Assembly (NCBI RefSeq): GCF_025699065.1 | Contig: NZ_JAILWF010000002.1 | Location: 124,001-188,000 of the forward strand | Reading direction: 5' to 3' | Length of the DNA: 64,000 nucleotides | From: Nitrosarchaeum sp. | GTDB taxonomy: Archaea > Thermoproteota > Nitrososphaeria > Nitrososphaerales > Nitrosopumilaceae | Part shown: in pieces, positions 33,186 through 41,805 of the stretch | Layout: every line of letters begins with the position of its first letter | Numbering within the stretch: position 1 is the stretch's first letter | The notes under the pieces: model-generated | The model's input: only the letters and a program-made list of their open reading frames with translations | Databases searched by the model: none | What the model was told of the DNA's origin: nothing | Program-made: the position numbers and the translations under genes

Positions 33186-34034
33186 TCACTTTGACTTGAC
33201 ATGAACCTTTCTCCAACGAACTTCAAGTTTGTTTTCTAGGTGCATTTTTGTGGCTTTAAGCAAAGTGTCTGCTTCTAATTTTTGACCTTTGGATTTAATT
33301 TCTTCTAAAGAATCATCTGGATCAACTTTAAAAGAATCTTGGAAAATTATTGGTCCTTGATCCAAGTTTTCCGTTACATAATGGGCAGTTACGCCAACTA
33401 TTTTTGTTCCTCTCTCAAAAGCTTGTGCATATGCAAGTGCACCTGGAAATGCAGGTAAAAGTGATGGATGAATATTGATTATTCTATTTGGATATCTCCA
33501 CACAAAATTTGGACTAAGTATTTTCATATATCTTGCAAGGACAATTAGATCAATTTCGTATTTTTTACAAATTTCTAATATTTTTTCTTCAGCTTTTTCT
33601 TGATTTGATTCTGAGATTGTAATAAATGGAATTTTGGCTTTTTTTGCTATTGATTCTAATGTTTTTTCAGTACCTATTATTACTGAAATACATCCTTTCA
33701 ATGATTTCTTTTTAGCAGCATCTAGTATTGTTTCTAGACATCGTGGTTCTTTTGTAACTAGTATTGCAATATTTTTTTCAGAATTTGTTTCATGATGTGT
33801 ACTTACATCCATTTTCTCTTTTTTTGATAATAATTGAATTCCAGAATCGAATTTTTTTACATTTACTATCTTTGTAAATGATGCTTCAAGATACATTCCA
33901 AAAAGACCTTTGACAACATTTTGATTTACTTTTTCAATGTTTCCACCGTTCTCAAATACAAAATTAGTAAATGCTGCAACAATTCCCTCTCTATCTTTGC
34001 CAACTACTGTAATGCCAATCACTGTCTTTTTCAT
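33186..34034 (-). CDS. purU: Formyltetrahydrofolate deformylase
   Basis: The 282-residue protein has an N-terminal ACT domain (VIGITVVGKDREGIVAAFTNFVFENGGNIEKV) and a formyltransferase domain with NIHPSLLPAFPGALAYAQAF and the catalytic His/Asp region VGVTAHYVTENLDQGPIIFQD. It releases formate from 10-formyl-tetrahydrofolate. The family is clear; in archaea it may instead supply formate for purine synthesis. Upstream and cotranscribed with the ArfB-like gene. Confidence 0.9.
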   Translation of the reverse strand: MKKTVIGITVVGKDREGIVAAFTNFVFENGGNIEKVNQNVVKGLFGMYLEASFTKIVNVKKFDSGIQLLSKKEKMDVSTHHETNSEKNIAILVTKEPRCLETILDAAKKKSLKGCISVIIGTEKTLESIAKKAKIPFITISESNQEKAEEKILEICKKYEIDLIVLARYMKILSPNFVWRYPNRIINIHPSLLPAFPGALAYAQAFERGTKIVGVTAHYVTENLDQGPIIFQDSFKVDPDDSLEEIKSKGQKLEADTLLKATKMHLENKLEVRWRKVHVKSK

Positions 34035-34091
34035 AACTTTTTTTGATCACTATTTTCTCATTATTAATCATTCACAGAAATAGACAACCAA

Positions 34092-34176
34092 TGCGGGAGG
34101 TGGGATTTGAACCCACGAACTCCTAAGAGATAGGGTCCTAAGCCCTACGCCTTTGACCAGGCTGGGCGACTCCCGC
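34092..34176 (-). tRNA. tRNA-Leu (anticodon TAG)
   Basis: A type II tRNA on the minus strand. The acceptor is GCGGGAG/CTCCCGC, the anticodon stem TAGGG/CCCTA with loop CTTAGGA (anticodon TAG, codon CTA), followed by a long variable arm and T stem GTGGG/CCCAC with discriminator A. No intron seen. Confidence 0.96.
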
Positions 34177-34223
34177 ATCGGACTTGCCATTAAACACAAA
34201 TTTATCTATTATTGAAGTGAACT

Positions 34224-35594
34224 ATGGCAAAATTTTTTGGAACAAATGGCATTCGCGGTGTTTTTTCTAAAGATTTTAGCTTAGAATTTGTACATGATAT
34301 GACATTAGCAATTGCAACTTATTTCAAATCAGGACCAATATTGGTTGGATATGATGGAAGAGAATCAAGTCAAATAATTGCAAAAGTTGTATGTTCTGCA
34401 ATAAATTATACTGGACTTGACTGTAATAATGCAGGACTTGTACCAACTCCATGTCTTGAATATGCTGTAAAGAAACTTGGATATTCTGGTGGAATTATGA
34501 TTACTGCATCTCATAATCCTCCACAATATAATGGAATTAAACCCGCTGCAAAAGACGGTGTAGAAATATCACGAGAGGATGAATTGATAATAGAAGATAT
34601 TTTTTTGAATAAAAATTGGATAAAAAATCCAAGTAAATTTGGAACTACAGGTAAAGAAAATAGAGCAATTGATGTTTATGTTAATGGAATAATTTCTCAG
34701 ATAGATTCTCAGAATATAAAATCAAAACATCTGAGAGTTGTTTTGGATTTAGGAAATGGAGCACAAGCAGTTACTGCACCTATATTTTGTAAATCAGTAG
34801 GATGTGAAATATTTTTAATTAATGATAAAATTGATGGACAATTTCCTGGGCGTGGTTCTGAACCAACTCCTCAAAATCTTTCTAAACTTTCTAAATCAGT
34901 TAAAGAAAATAATGCAGATTTTGGAATTGCATTTGATGGTGATGGAGATCGAAGTATATTTTGTGATAATAACGGAGAGATTCTTACTGGTGATAAATCT
35001 GCTTTAGTACTTACAAAATTCCTTTTACAAAAAAATCCTAATTCTCTAGTTGTTACTTGTTTGAATTCTGGTTCAAATATAGAACTTGTTGCAAACGAGT
35101 TTAATTCAAAAGTAATTCGAACTAAAGTTGGAAGTGTAGAAGTATCACGCAAGATGGTACCTACAAATGCATTAATTGGTTTTGAAGAAAATGGAGGATT
35201 TATGTTTGGAAAACATAATCAGGTAAGAGACGGTTGTATGACTTTAGCTTTGATGATGGATCTTTTAGCAAAATCTGAAAAAACACTATCTGAATTAATT
35301 TCTGAACTTCCACCCTCTTTTACAACAAAAGATAAAGTTCCATCTTCTCAAGATGATTCTAAAAAACTAATAAAATCACTAAAAGAAGAATTTCCTAATT
35401 CTGATATAACTGATGGAATCAAAATTACAATAGATTCTAAAAACTGGGTTATGATAAGACCCAGTGGTACGGAACCCATCATTAGAATATACGGAGAAGC
35501 TGAAAGTCAGCAAAAACTAGATACTTTGATGTCAAAATACATTCAAAAAGTCAAGTCTGTCATTTCCGATAACACTTTTAAAACCAATCCATAG
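34224..35594 (+). CDS. glmM: Phosphoglucosamine mutase / phosphomannomutase family
   Basis: A 456-residue alpha-D-phosphohexomutase. The N-terminus is MAKFFGTNGIRGVFSKDF. The phosphoserine loop is ITASHNPPQYNGIKP, the Mg-binding loop DGDGDRS, the sugar loop GFEENGGFMFGKH and the phosphate loop RPSGTEPIIRIY. The N-terminal FGTNGIRG form is typical of archaeal GlmM-like enzymes making GlcN-1-P for UDP-GlcNAc; phosphomannomutase activity cannot be excluded. Upstream of the L7Ae operon. Confidence 0.88.
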   Translation: MAKFFGTNGIRGVFSKDFSLEFVHDMTLAIATYFKSGPILVGYDGRESSQIIAKVVCSAINYTGLDCNNAGLVPTPCLEYAVKKLGYSGGIMITASHNPPQYNGIKPAAKDGVEISREDELIIEDIFLNKNWIKNPSKFGTTGKENRAIDVYVNGIISQIDSQNIKSKHLRVVLDLGNGAQAVTAPIFCKSVGCEIFLINDKIDGQFPGRGSEPTPQNLSKLSKSVKENNADFGIAFDGDGDRSIFCDNNGEILTGDKSALVLTKFLLQKNPNSLVVTCLNSGSNIELVANEFNSKVIRTKVGSVEVSRKMVPTNALIGFEENGGFMFGKHNQVRDGCMTLALMMDLLAKSEKTLSELISELPPSFTTKDKVPSSQDDSKKLIKSLKEEFPNSDITDGIKITIDSKNWVMIRPSGTEPIIRIYGEAESQQKLDTLMSKYIQKVKSVISDNTFKTNP

Positions 35595-35635
35595 CATGAT
35601 GGGAATGGAGAATGATCCCTAAAGGGTGACATAGT

Positions 35636-36022
35636 ATGGGTAAAGCTTATTATGTAAAATTTGAGACGCCAGAGGAACTGGTAAATCCAATCTTGGAAGC
35701 TGTTAGAGTTGCATCTACCAGTGGTAAAGTAAAGAAAGGAACCAATGAGGCAACAAAAGCCATTGAACGAGGTACAAGCAAACTTATCGTTATCGCTGAA
35801 GATGTTGAACCACCAGAAGTAGTAGCACATCTTCCTATTTTATGTGAAGAACAAGGTGCAGCATATGCATTTGTTCCAAGTAAACAAGAATTAGGAAAGT
35901 CTTTGGGCATTGACATTACTTCTGCCGCTGCAGCAATTTTAGATGCTGGTGATGCACAACACATAGTTGACCAAGTTGTCTCAGCAATTGCTAAAATTAA
36001 AGGTGGAAAGTCTAGCAAATGA
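35636..36022 (+). CDS. rpl7ae: Ribosomal protein L7Ae, kink-turn RNA-binding protein
   Basis: A 128-residue L7Ae-family protein with the K-turn-binding signature [35 protein letters not shown]. It is part of the large subunit and of C/D and H/ACA RNPs and RNase P in archaea. First gene of L7Ae-S28e-L24e-ndk-infB, an order conserved in archaea. A GGGTGACATAGT leader precedes the ATG. Confidence 0.97.
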   Translation: MGKAYYVKFETPEELVNPILEAVRVASTSGKVKKGTNEATKAIERGTSKLIVIAEDVEPPEVVAHLPILCEEQGAAYAFVPSKQELGKSLGIDITSAAAAILDAGDAQHIVDQVVSAIAKIKGGKSSK

Positions 36023-36231
36023 GTACTATAACTGATGACGTAACTCAATCTGAAATTATTCAAATTGTTGGTAGAACTGGTATTGCAGGTGAAGTTATTC
36101 AAGTTAGAGTAAAAGTTCTTTCTGGTAAGGATAAGGGTAGAATTCTTACAAGAAATGTTAAAGGTTCTGTTAGAATAGGAGAAATTCTTATGTTAAGAGA
36201 AACCGAGAGAGAAGCAAAGAAAATTCATTAG
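36019..36231 (+). CDS. rps28e: Small ribosomal subunit protein S28e
   Basis: A 70-residue OB-fold protein with [32 protein letters not shown] and the typical C-terminal [14 protein letters not shown]. Starts 4 bp inside the L7Ae gene (ATGA overlap), so translation is coupled. Confidence 0.97.
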   Translation: MSTITDDVTQSEIIQIVGRTGIAGEVIQVRVKVLSGKDKGRILTRNVKGSVRIGEILMLRETEREAKKIH

Positions 36232-36240
36232 GTGAAATAG

Positions 36241-36444
36241 ATGAGTCTTTTAGTTAAACCCTGCAGTTTTTGTGCTAGACCGGTTGCAAAAGGTTCAGGT
36301 ACAATGCTTGCAAAAAATGATGGAACTGTTTTATGGTTCTGTTCAGCAAAATGCAAGAAGAATGCTCTAGAACTAAAACGTGATCCAAGAAAATTAAAGT
36401 GGACCAAAAAATACGTCAAAGGCGGAATTCAACACAAGAAATAA
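36241..36444 (+). CDS. rpl24e: Large ribosomal subunit protein L24e
   Basis: A 67-residue zinc-binding ribosomal protein: CSFCARPVAKGSGTMLAKNDGTVLWFCSAKCKKNAL (CxxC...CxxxC) and RDPRKLKWTKKYVKG. A TAGGTGAAATAG leader gives a ribosome binding site between S28e and its ATG. Confidence 0.97.
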   Translation: MSLLVKPCSFCARPVAKGSGTMLAKNDGTVLWFCSAKCKKNALELKRDPRKLKWTKKYVKGGIQHKK

Positions 36445-36446
36445 AA

Positions 36447-36848
36447 TTGACTGAACAAACCCTTTTCATTGTAAAACCAGATGCAGTAGCTAGAAAACTT
36501 ACTGGTGAAGTTATTGCGAGATTTGAAAGAAAGGGATTCAAACTTTTAAAATTAAAGATGTTTACATTTACACAAAAACAAGCTGAAAATTTTTATGGTG
36601 TACATAAAGATAAGCCATTTTTTGGCGAACTGACATCTTTTATCACATCTGGACCTGTAGTTGCAGCAATAATCGAAGGAAACAATGCAATTGCAACCAC
36701 GCGAATTATGATTGGCGCAACAAAATCCTTTGAAGCAGCACCCGGTTCTATTCGTGGCGATTTTGGATTAGGCTTTAGTGACAATATCATTCATGCATCT
36801 GATTCACAAGAAAGTTTTGATCACGAATCGAGGGTAGCATTTGAGTGA
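36447..36848 (+). CDS. ndk: Nucleoside diphosphate kinase
   Basis: It transfers phosphate between nucleoside di- and triphosphates through a phospho-His. The start is the TTG at 36447, 2 bp after the L24e stop, giving MTEQTLFIVKPDAVARKL. The reading frame extends further upstream only as an overlap with L24e. The catalytic His is in NIIHASDSQESFDHE, and GATKSFEAAPGSIRGDFG is the nucleotide loop. At 133 residues it is a little shorter than most Ndk. Confidence 0.94.
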   Translation: MTEQTLFIVKPDAVARKLTGEVIARFERKGFKLLKLKMFTFTQKQAENFYGVHKDKPFFGELTSFITSGPVVAAIIEGNNAIATTRIMIGATKSFEAAPGSIRGDFGLGFSDNIIHASDSQESFDHESRVAFE

Positions 36849-36853
36849 TCTGA

Positions 36854-38635
36854 TTGCAAATTCGTCAACCCATCGTGGTAGTTTTAGGTCACGTAGACTC
36901 TGGTAAAACATCTCTCTTAGATAGAATTAGAGGCACTGGGGTTCAAGGTAGAGAAGCTGGCGGAATTACTCAACATATAGGAGCAAGTTTTCTTCCTACT
37001 GAAACAATTAAAGAAACATGTGGACCATTATACAAAAAATTACAAGAGTCGGAAAATCAGGTTCCTGGAATTCTAGTTATTGACACACCTGGACATGAAG
37101 TCTTTACAAATCTTAGAGCACGAGGTGGTTCTGCCGCTGATATTGCTATACTTGTCGTTGATGTTAACAGAGGATTTCAACCTCAAACAAATGAAAGTCT
37201 AAAAATTCTACAAAGTAGAAAAGTTCCATTTGTTGTTGCACTAAACAAATGTGATCAAATATCAGGATGGAGAAAATCCGATACTAAATTTATTACAAAA
37301 GCAATCAAAGAGCAAGATCAATTTATTCAAACAGATCTTGATCAAAAAATCTACGATGTTGTGGGAACTCTATCTATTTTGGGATATCAATCTGAAGCGT
37401 TTTATCGAGTTAAAGATTTTAAATCTGAAATTGCAATCGTCCCAATTTCTGCAAGATCTGGAGTTGGAATCCCTGAATTACTTGCAGTATTAGTTGGATT
37501 AACTCAGCAATACTTGCAAAAAAGATTAGATCAGAAAGAAAAAGAATCAAGGGGAATTGTACTTGAAGTTAACGAAGAAATAGGATTAGGGCATACGGCA
37601 AATATAATTTTGATTGATGGAAGTATAAAAAAAACTGATACCATTGTGGTTGCAAAAAGAGATTCTGTCATTATAACAAAACCAAAAGCAATTCTTTTAC
37701 CAAAACCGCTTGATGAAATGAGAGATCCTAGAGATAAATTCAAACCAGTGCAAAGTGTAGATGCAGCTGCAGGACTCAAAATTGCATCCCCTGATCTTGA
37801 AGGAGTTTTACCAGGTAGTACTCTTTATGTTGCATCAAATGAAGATGATGTAAAAAAATATACTAAACTAATTGAATCTGAAATGAAATCAGTGTTTATT
37901 GATACTGAGACTAATGGTGTTGTTTTAAAATGTGATACTATAGGTTCTCTTGAGGCAATAGTTGAGATGCTACGACGTTCTCAAGTACCAATTTCGAAAG
38001 CCGACATTGGACCTGTTAATCGTCGTGACATAATGGAAACTAGAGCAATAAAAGAAAATGATCGACACTTGGGAGTTGTTTTGGCATTTAATGTAAAAAT
38101 TCTTCCTGATGCAAAAGAAGAATCTGAAAGTGGTCATATCAAAATTTTTGAGGACAAAATAATTTACAGTTTAATTGATAACTACAATGCATGGGTTAGC
38201 GAAGATACAGCAAATGAAGATGACGCAATATTTGCAGAACTAACTCCAATTTCTAAATTCACATTCCTCAAAGGTTATGTTTTTAGAAATACAGATCCTG
38301 CAGTATTTGGAATCAGGATTGATGTTGGAACATTAAAACAAAAAGTTCCCTTTATGAATAAAGATGGAAGAAAAATTGGTTTAGTACATCAGCTTCAATT
38401 AGATAAAAAAACTGTAACTTCTGCAAAAGCAGGACAGGAAGTTGCATGTTCAGTTCAAGGCATAACAATTGGTAGACAAATTTTTGAAGAAGAAATATTT
38501 TACACTTTTCCTCCTTCACATGAAGCAAAAAAAATTCTTGCTAAATTCATGCATAAACTAAGCTCAGAAGAACAAGAAATTTTCAATGAAATTATAGAAA
38601 TTCAACGTAAAAAAGATGCAGCTTACGCTTACTAG
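36854..38635 (+). CDS. infB: Translation initiation factor aIF5B (IF-2 homologue)
   Basis: A 593-residue translational GTPase that joins ribosomal subunits. G1 is GHVDSGKTSLLDRIRGT, G2 lies in EAGGITQHIGA, G3 in DTPGHEVF and G4 in ALNKCDQISG. Domain II (VLEVNEEIGLGHTANIILIDG), domain III (around GSLEAIVEMLRRSQVPISKADIG) and the C-terminal domain IV that contacts eIF1A are all present. The start is TTG, 5 bp after the ndk stop. Its end overlaps the convergent thioredoxin gene by 4 bp. Confidence 0.96.
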   Translation: MQIRQPIVVVLGHVDSGKTSLLDRIRGTGVQGREAGGITQHIGASFLPTETIKETCGPLYKKLQESENQVPGILVIDTPGHEVFTNLRARGGSAADIAILVVDVNRGFQPQTNESLKILQSRKVPFVVALNKCDQISGWRKSDTKFITKAIKEQDQFIQTDLDQKIYDVVGTLSILGYQSEAFYRVKDFKSEIAIVPISARSGVGIPELLAVLVGLTQQYLQKRLDQKEKESRGIVLEVNEEIGLGHTANIILIDGSIKKTDTIVVAKRDSVIITKPKAILLPKPLDEMRDPRDKFKPVQSVDAAAGLKIASPDLEGVLPGSTLYVASNEDDVKKYTKLIESEMKSVFIDTETNGVVLKCDTIGSLEAIVEMLRRSQVPISKADIGPVNRRDIMETRAIKENDRHLGVVLAFNVKILPDAKEESESGHIKIFEDKIIYSLIDNYNAWVSEDTANEDDAIFAELTPISKFTFLKGYVFRNTDPAVFGIRIDVGTLKQKVPFMNKDGRKIGLVHQLQLDKKTVTSAKAGQEVACSVQGITIGRQIFEEEIFYTFPPSHEAKKILAKFMHKLSSEEQEIFNEIIEIQRKKDAAYAY

Positions 38636-39036
38636 TTTGAATATTTTTTACAAATCATATGTATTCCAGGAGCACCAACTGCACCCATCATTTTATCGAC
38701 GATTTGTCCAGATTTGAACATGATAAACATTGGAATTGACTGAACTGCAAATTTCATTGCAATATTTTGATTTTGATCTACATTAACTCGCGCAAATTTT
38801 ATGTTTGTATATTTTTTTGAAAGACTTTCAAATATAGGATGCATACTTTTACATGGACCACACCAATCTGCCCAAAAATCAACCAGTGTAGGATTTTCAG
38901 CAGCAATTACTTGATTAAAATTTGTACTATTTAGATCAATTATTCCTGGTTGAATATGCGACTGATTCTGTTGTCTAAGTATCTCTTCTAGTTTTCTTTG
39001 TTTTATTTTCTCAATTTCAGGATCATCATCTGACAA
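38632..39036 (-). CDS. Thioredoxin with a charged N-terminal extension
   Basis: The 134-residue protein has residues 1-35 charged and helical (DDDPEIEKIKQRKLEEILRQQ) and then a standard thioredoxin: TLVDFWADWCGPCKSMHPIFESL and FAVQSIPMFIMFKSGQIVDKMMGA. The extension is not a signal peptide, so it is cytoplasmic and may mediate a partner contact. A shorter classical thioredoxin lies at 27031. Confidence 0.92.
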   Translation of the reverse strand: MSDDDPEIEKIKQRKLEEILRQQNQSHIQPGIIDLNSTNFNQVIAAENPTLVDFWADWCGPCKSMHPIFESLSKKYTNIKFARVNVDQNQNIAMKFAVQSIPMFIMFKSGQIVDKMMGAVGAPGIHMICKKYSN

Positions 39037-39107
39037 TAATTCTCATCAGTTTGATTCTATTAAAAAATCTATGTTGAATTAAAAATAATTTTTTTACAGT
39101 ATTTTTG

Positions 39108-39272
39108 CTAATCTTTTTCTGTTTTAATTGGCATAGCTTCATATCTTCTAGATTGACATATTGGACACTGATCAATGTATTTTGTCATGCTGACAGACGT
39201 GTAAACAATTCCACAATCACCACAAATTCTAAGATTTCTACTTAGTTTGCCCATGTTAGTGATAGTGTTCAT
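39108..39272 (-). CDS. Zinc-ribbon microprotein, 54 residues
   Basis: ATG at 39272 opens 54 codons: MGKLSRNLRICGDCGIVYTS after a six-residue lead, then YIDQCPICQSRRYEAM. The CxxC pair at residues 17-20 and 36-39 forms a zinc ribbon. ATG 39254 is an alternative start (48 residues). It lies 5 bp downstream of the secreted repeat protein on the same strand. Function unknown; small ribbons of this sort often bind nucleic acid or partner proteins. Confidence 0.65.
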   Translation of the reverse strand: MNTITNMGKLSRNLRICGDCGIVYTSVSMTKYIDQCPICQSRRYEAMPIKTEKD

Positions 39273-39277
39273 TATGA

Positions 39278-40924
39278 TTAAAAACTTAGTCGTGTTTTTG
39301 CCTTTTTAATACCAAAAAATAACATAACTGGTGCTACAAAATACATTCCAATATTCATTAGAATTACTCCAATTCCATATCCTATAATTTCTTGTTCTGT
39401 ATCAGCTGATGACATTATGGATAATGATGATAACATTGGAGTGATTCCAACTTTTACCAATTCTTTAAACATTGGATTTTCTCTTTCCATATCTGCAATT
39501 GTAGGTGAGAAAGAATAGTAAAATTGGTTAAATCCAGTCATAAATGAAACTCCAGATGATGTGCTCATCACTTTATTGTCTCTAATTTCTCTGAGGAATT
39601 GTACTTGTGGTGCCATCTCAGAACCATATGCTGCTGTAGCAATTAGGCATCCTCCTCCTTGAGTATTATCCATGATTGTGCATATCCCATCAACTAGATC
39701 TGTTCCTGGTCCACATTGTCCACTTTCTGGTTCTTTGGTTTCAGATTCTTCCAGTCCAACTGCATCATAAATTGTCATATCTGGAAAGTTTTCATCAAAC
39801 CATTTTTTGTAACTTGGTTCATTATTGTATCTGTCAATGTAATATTGTGGATCTAGGTTTGGATCAACAAAAGGAGCTATCTCTTTTGGTTCTTCCAAAC
39901 CTACTGCTTGATAAATTGAGGAATACTCTGGAAAGTTTTCATCAAACCATTTTTTGTAACTTGGTTCATTATTGTATCTGTCAACATATGACTGTGGATC
40001 TCTTGTAGGATCCACAAAAGATGCTAATCCAACTGGTTCTTCCAAACCTACTGCTTGATAAATTGAGGAATACTTTGGAAAGTTTTCATCAAACCATTTT
40101 TTGTAACTTGGTTCATTATTGTATCTGTCAACATATGACTGTGGATCTCTTGTAGGATCCACAAAAGATGCTAATCCAATTTCTGTTGGTTCAGGTTCCT
40201 CTATTTCTGGTTCTGGTACGGGTTCAGGTTCACTTTTTGGTTCTGGTTTTGGTTGTGATATTGGAGCAGCTGGTTCAGTTACAGTGATTTTCAAAGTTTT
40301 TCTATCTTCAACCACTCCTTTTTTTACTACAATATCAAAAACATATGTTGCAGGACCCTGAGATTCAGTAGGAGTCCACAAGAATTTTCCTGTTTTACTA
40401 TCAATTGATGCACCAGTCGGTGGATTTTTTTCAAGACTAAAAACTACATCTGCAAGTGATTCAGTTAATGTTGCAGTAAAAGTTACTGTCTTTTTTTCTT
40501 CAACTATTTGATCTGTGATTGTGTTTAGTTTTAGTACAAAGTCTGGTACAACAAAAATCTTATCTCCGTCATATTCTATCTTAATTGTAATTCCATTTTC
40601 TTCTTTTTGATTATCTGTAAATGCAGTTGCATTGAAAAATCCTTTTGATTTGAAGAATTGTGATACGTCTCTTGGTAGAGTTGAATATGTTCCATCACTA
40701 TCTGATGATGGATCAGATAGCATTCCAATAAAATCACCTATTGAATCTCTTATGATTACAAAAACTGAAGTGCCTCCCTCATCTTCATTTCCAATAAATA
40801 GAAATTTTCCATCCTTTGGGTATGTATTTTCCCCCAACGATAATGTTGTAACGTCTGCATAAGCTGGAACAACTATGATGATACCTAATGAAAACACGAA
40901 AAATACAGCTAATTCTATGCGCAT
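39278..40924 (-). CDS. Exported protein with Ig-like domain, three internal repeats and CFI-box C-terminus
   Basis: A 548-residue protein with a signal peptide (IELAVFFVFSLGIIIVVPAYA), a beta-sandwich region (about 30-125), a cadherin-like putative-Ig segment (PTGASIDSKTGKFLWTPTESQGPATYVFDI), and a Pro/Glu spacer. Three ~48-residue repeats follow, with SYVDRYNNEPSYKKWFDENF as core. Next is the Cys-containing GGCLIATAAYGSEMAPQVQF block, known from archaeal surface proteins as a CFI-box region, and C-terminal membrane helices. Cell-surface location is inferred; partner unknown. Two of the repeats are almost identical in DNA. Confidence 0.75.
   Translation of the reverse strand: MRIELAVFFVFSLGIIIVVPAYADVTTLSLGENTYPKDGKFLFIGNEDEGGTSVFVIIRDSIGDFIGMLSDPSSDSDGTYSTLPRDVSQFFKSKGFFNATAFTDNQKEENGITIKIEYDGDKIFVVPDFVLKLNTITDQIVEEKKTVTFTATLTESLADVVFSLEKNPPTGASIDSKTGKFLWTPTESQGPATYVFDIVVKKGVVEDRKTLKITVTEPAAPISQPKPEPKSEPEPVPEPEIEEPEPTEIGLASFVDPTRDPQSYVDRYNNEPSYKKWFDENFPKYSSIYQAVGLEEPVGLASFVDPTRDPQSYVDRYNNEPSYKKWFDENFPEYSSIYQAVGLEEPKEIAPFVDPNLDPQYYIDRYNNEPSYKKWFDENFPDMTIYDAVGLEESETKEPESGQCGPGTDLVDGICTIMDNTQGGGCLIATAAYGSEMAPQVQFLREIRDNKVMSTSSGVSFMTGFNQFYYSFSPTIADMERENPMFKELVKVGITPMLSSLSIMSSADTEQEIIGYGIGVILMNIGMYFVAPVMLFFGIKKAKTRLSF
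39887..40032 (-). repeat. 146-bp tandem repeat, copy A
   Basis: Within the exported protein gene. It matches 40034-40179 with one base difference (C at 39929 against T at 40076) and an exact 147-bp (49-codon) period. The third copy, at about 39755-39886, is clearly diverged. Confidence 0.95.
40034..40179 (-). repeat. 146-bp tandem repeat, copy B
   Basis: Second near-identical unit, 147 bp from the first. It encodes the same GLASFVDPTRDPQSYVDRYN segment. The period is a multiple of three, so unit gain or loss keeps the frame. Confidence 0.95.
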
Positions 40925-41002
40925 AATGTGAGATGTACATCTTTGCTTTTAAAAAACGCGGATAATTTCTTCTATGGATTTGATAATAAAATTTCACCAA
41001 AT

Positions 41003-41419
41003 TCAAAGATCAAGTAGAAATCTCATAAACACACCATTTTTTTGTTCAATTTTCATTTCATAAAATGTGGGTGCTTTAATCTCTACTTTGAAATTGTGTT
41101 TTAGAAAATCAAGTGGTTCGCCATAAGCTTTGGCATTAATTTTATAGTCTTTATCTTCTTTAATCTCAAGTTCTATTCTTTTAATTGCAAAACCTTCAGT
41201 GATTAAAACAAAGGTAATTTCTTCTAACCAACTAAATAAAAGATAGTTTAGGTCTTTTCCTTGTGCAATGATTTCTTTTTGTTCAATCTCATCTACTTTA
41301 TCTTGATCTAGTGTAATGTTGATTACAGCATTTGCAGAAACTAAAAACGCTTCTTTGAGATCTTTTGCGATTACTTCGATAAAGGCATCTGTTGCATGTT
41401 CTAAAAATTTGTAACTCAC
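41003..41419 (-). CDS. Archease (RtcB ligase activator)
   Basis: A 138-residue archease: YKFLEHATDAFIEVIAKDLKEAF with the metal-binding HATD, LLFSWLEEITFVLI, and the C-terminal Asp of FMRFLLDL. Archease promotes guanylylation and turnover of the tRNA ligase RtcB. No rtcB gene lies in this window. Transcribed alone. Confidence 0.92.
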   Translation of the reverse strand: MSYKFLEHATDAFIEVIAKDLKEAFLVSANAVINITLDQDKVDEIEQKEIIAQGKDLNYLLFSWLEEITFVLITEGFAIKRIELEIKEDKDYKINAKAYGEPLDFLKHNFKVEIKAPTFYEMKIEQKNGVFMRFLLDL

Positions 41420-41544
41420 TCATATTTTTGAAATCTTGCTAATTATTAATTTAGATGGTCATTAAATTACATTCTAATGACTTATTTCATAATGATTTGA
41501 CCAAATTTATGTGCTTTTTTAATATTGAGTTTTAAAATTATATC

Positions 41545-41607
41545 TAACATAAGGAAGATGACTTCAAGGAATTTGCAATTAATTGAAATTAAATCTACCT
41601 TATGTTA
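41545..41607. repeat. Long-spaced perfect inverted repeat in a gene-free region
   Basis: The 386-bp gap between archease and hisS (41420-41805) is A/T-rich. TAACATAAGG (41545-41554) and CCTTATGTTA (41598-41607) are exact complements 43 bp apart. The spacer contains CAATTAATTG, itself palindromic. No open frame of note crosses it. It might be a two-site regulatory element or a weak hairpin. The rest of the gap holds only a 26-codon frame at 41712. Confidence 0.6.
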
Positions 41608-41711
41608 AATATGTGAAAATATTATTCTAATATATATTGTTGTGAAAATTGTTGAAATAATAAAATTTGAATTTTTAATTTTATTTCCTTGTAGATACTG
41701 TTTGATCAATT

Positions 41712-41792
41712 ATGTCATTTTTAGAAGAAAGATTTGAAAAACTGCCTAGTTTTGTATCGTTGTTACAGAAATATCTAAATTCACATTATTAA
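41712..41792 (+). CDS. Possible 26-residue peptide upstream of hisS
   Basis: ATG at 41712 opens MSFLEERFEKLPSFVSLLQK plus six codons, stopping 13 bp before the hisS start. It is an amphipathic helix-like peptide and could be a leader ORF. No sequence feature shows control; low confidence. Confidence 0.25.
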   Translation: MSFLEERFEKLPSFVSLLQKYLNSHY

Positions 41793-41805
41793 CAACACAA
41801 TTACC

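Noticed and set aside
35650..36102. 150-codon minus-strand frame opposite L7Ae and S28e
   Set aside because: Lies antisense to two certain ribosomal protein genes and has no recognisable motif.
36399..36446. Ndk start upstream within L24e
   Set aside because: The extra residues (MDQKIRQRRNSTQ...) come from the L24e reading region; the TTG at 36447 gives the normal Ndk N-terminus.
39755..40179. CRISPR array
   Set aside because: The repeats are in frame, about 147 bp long without short spacers, and code for protein repeats.
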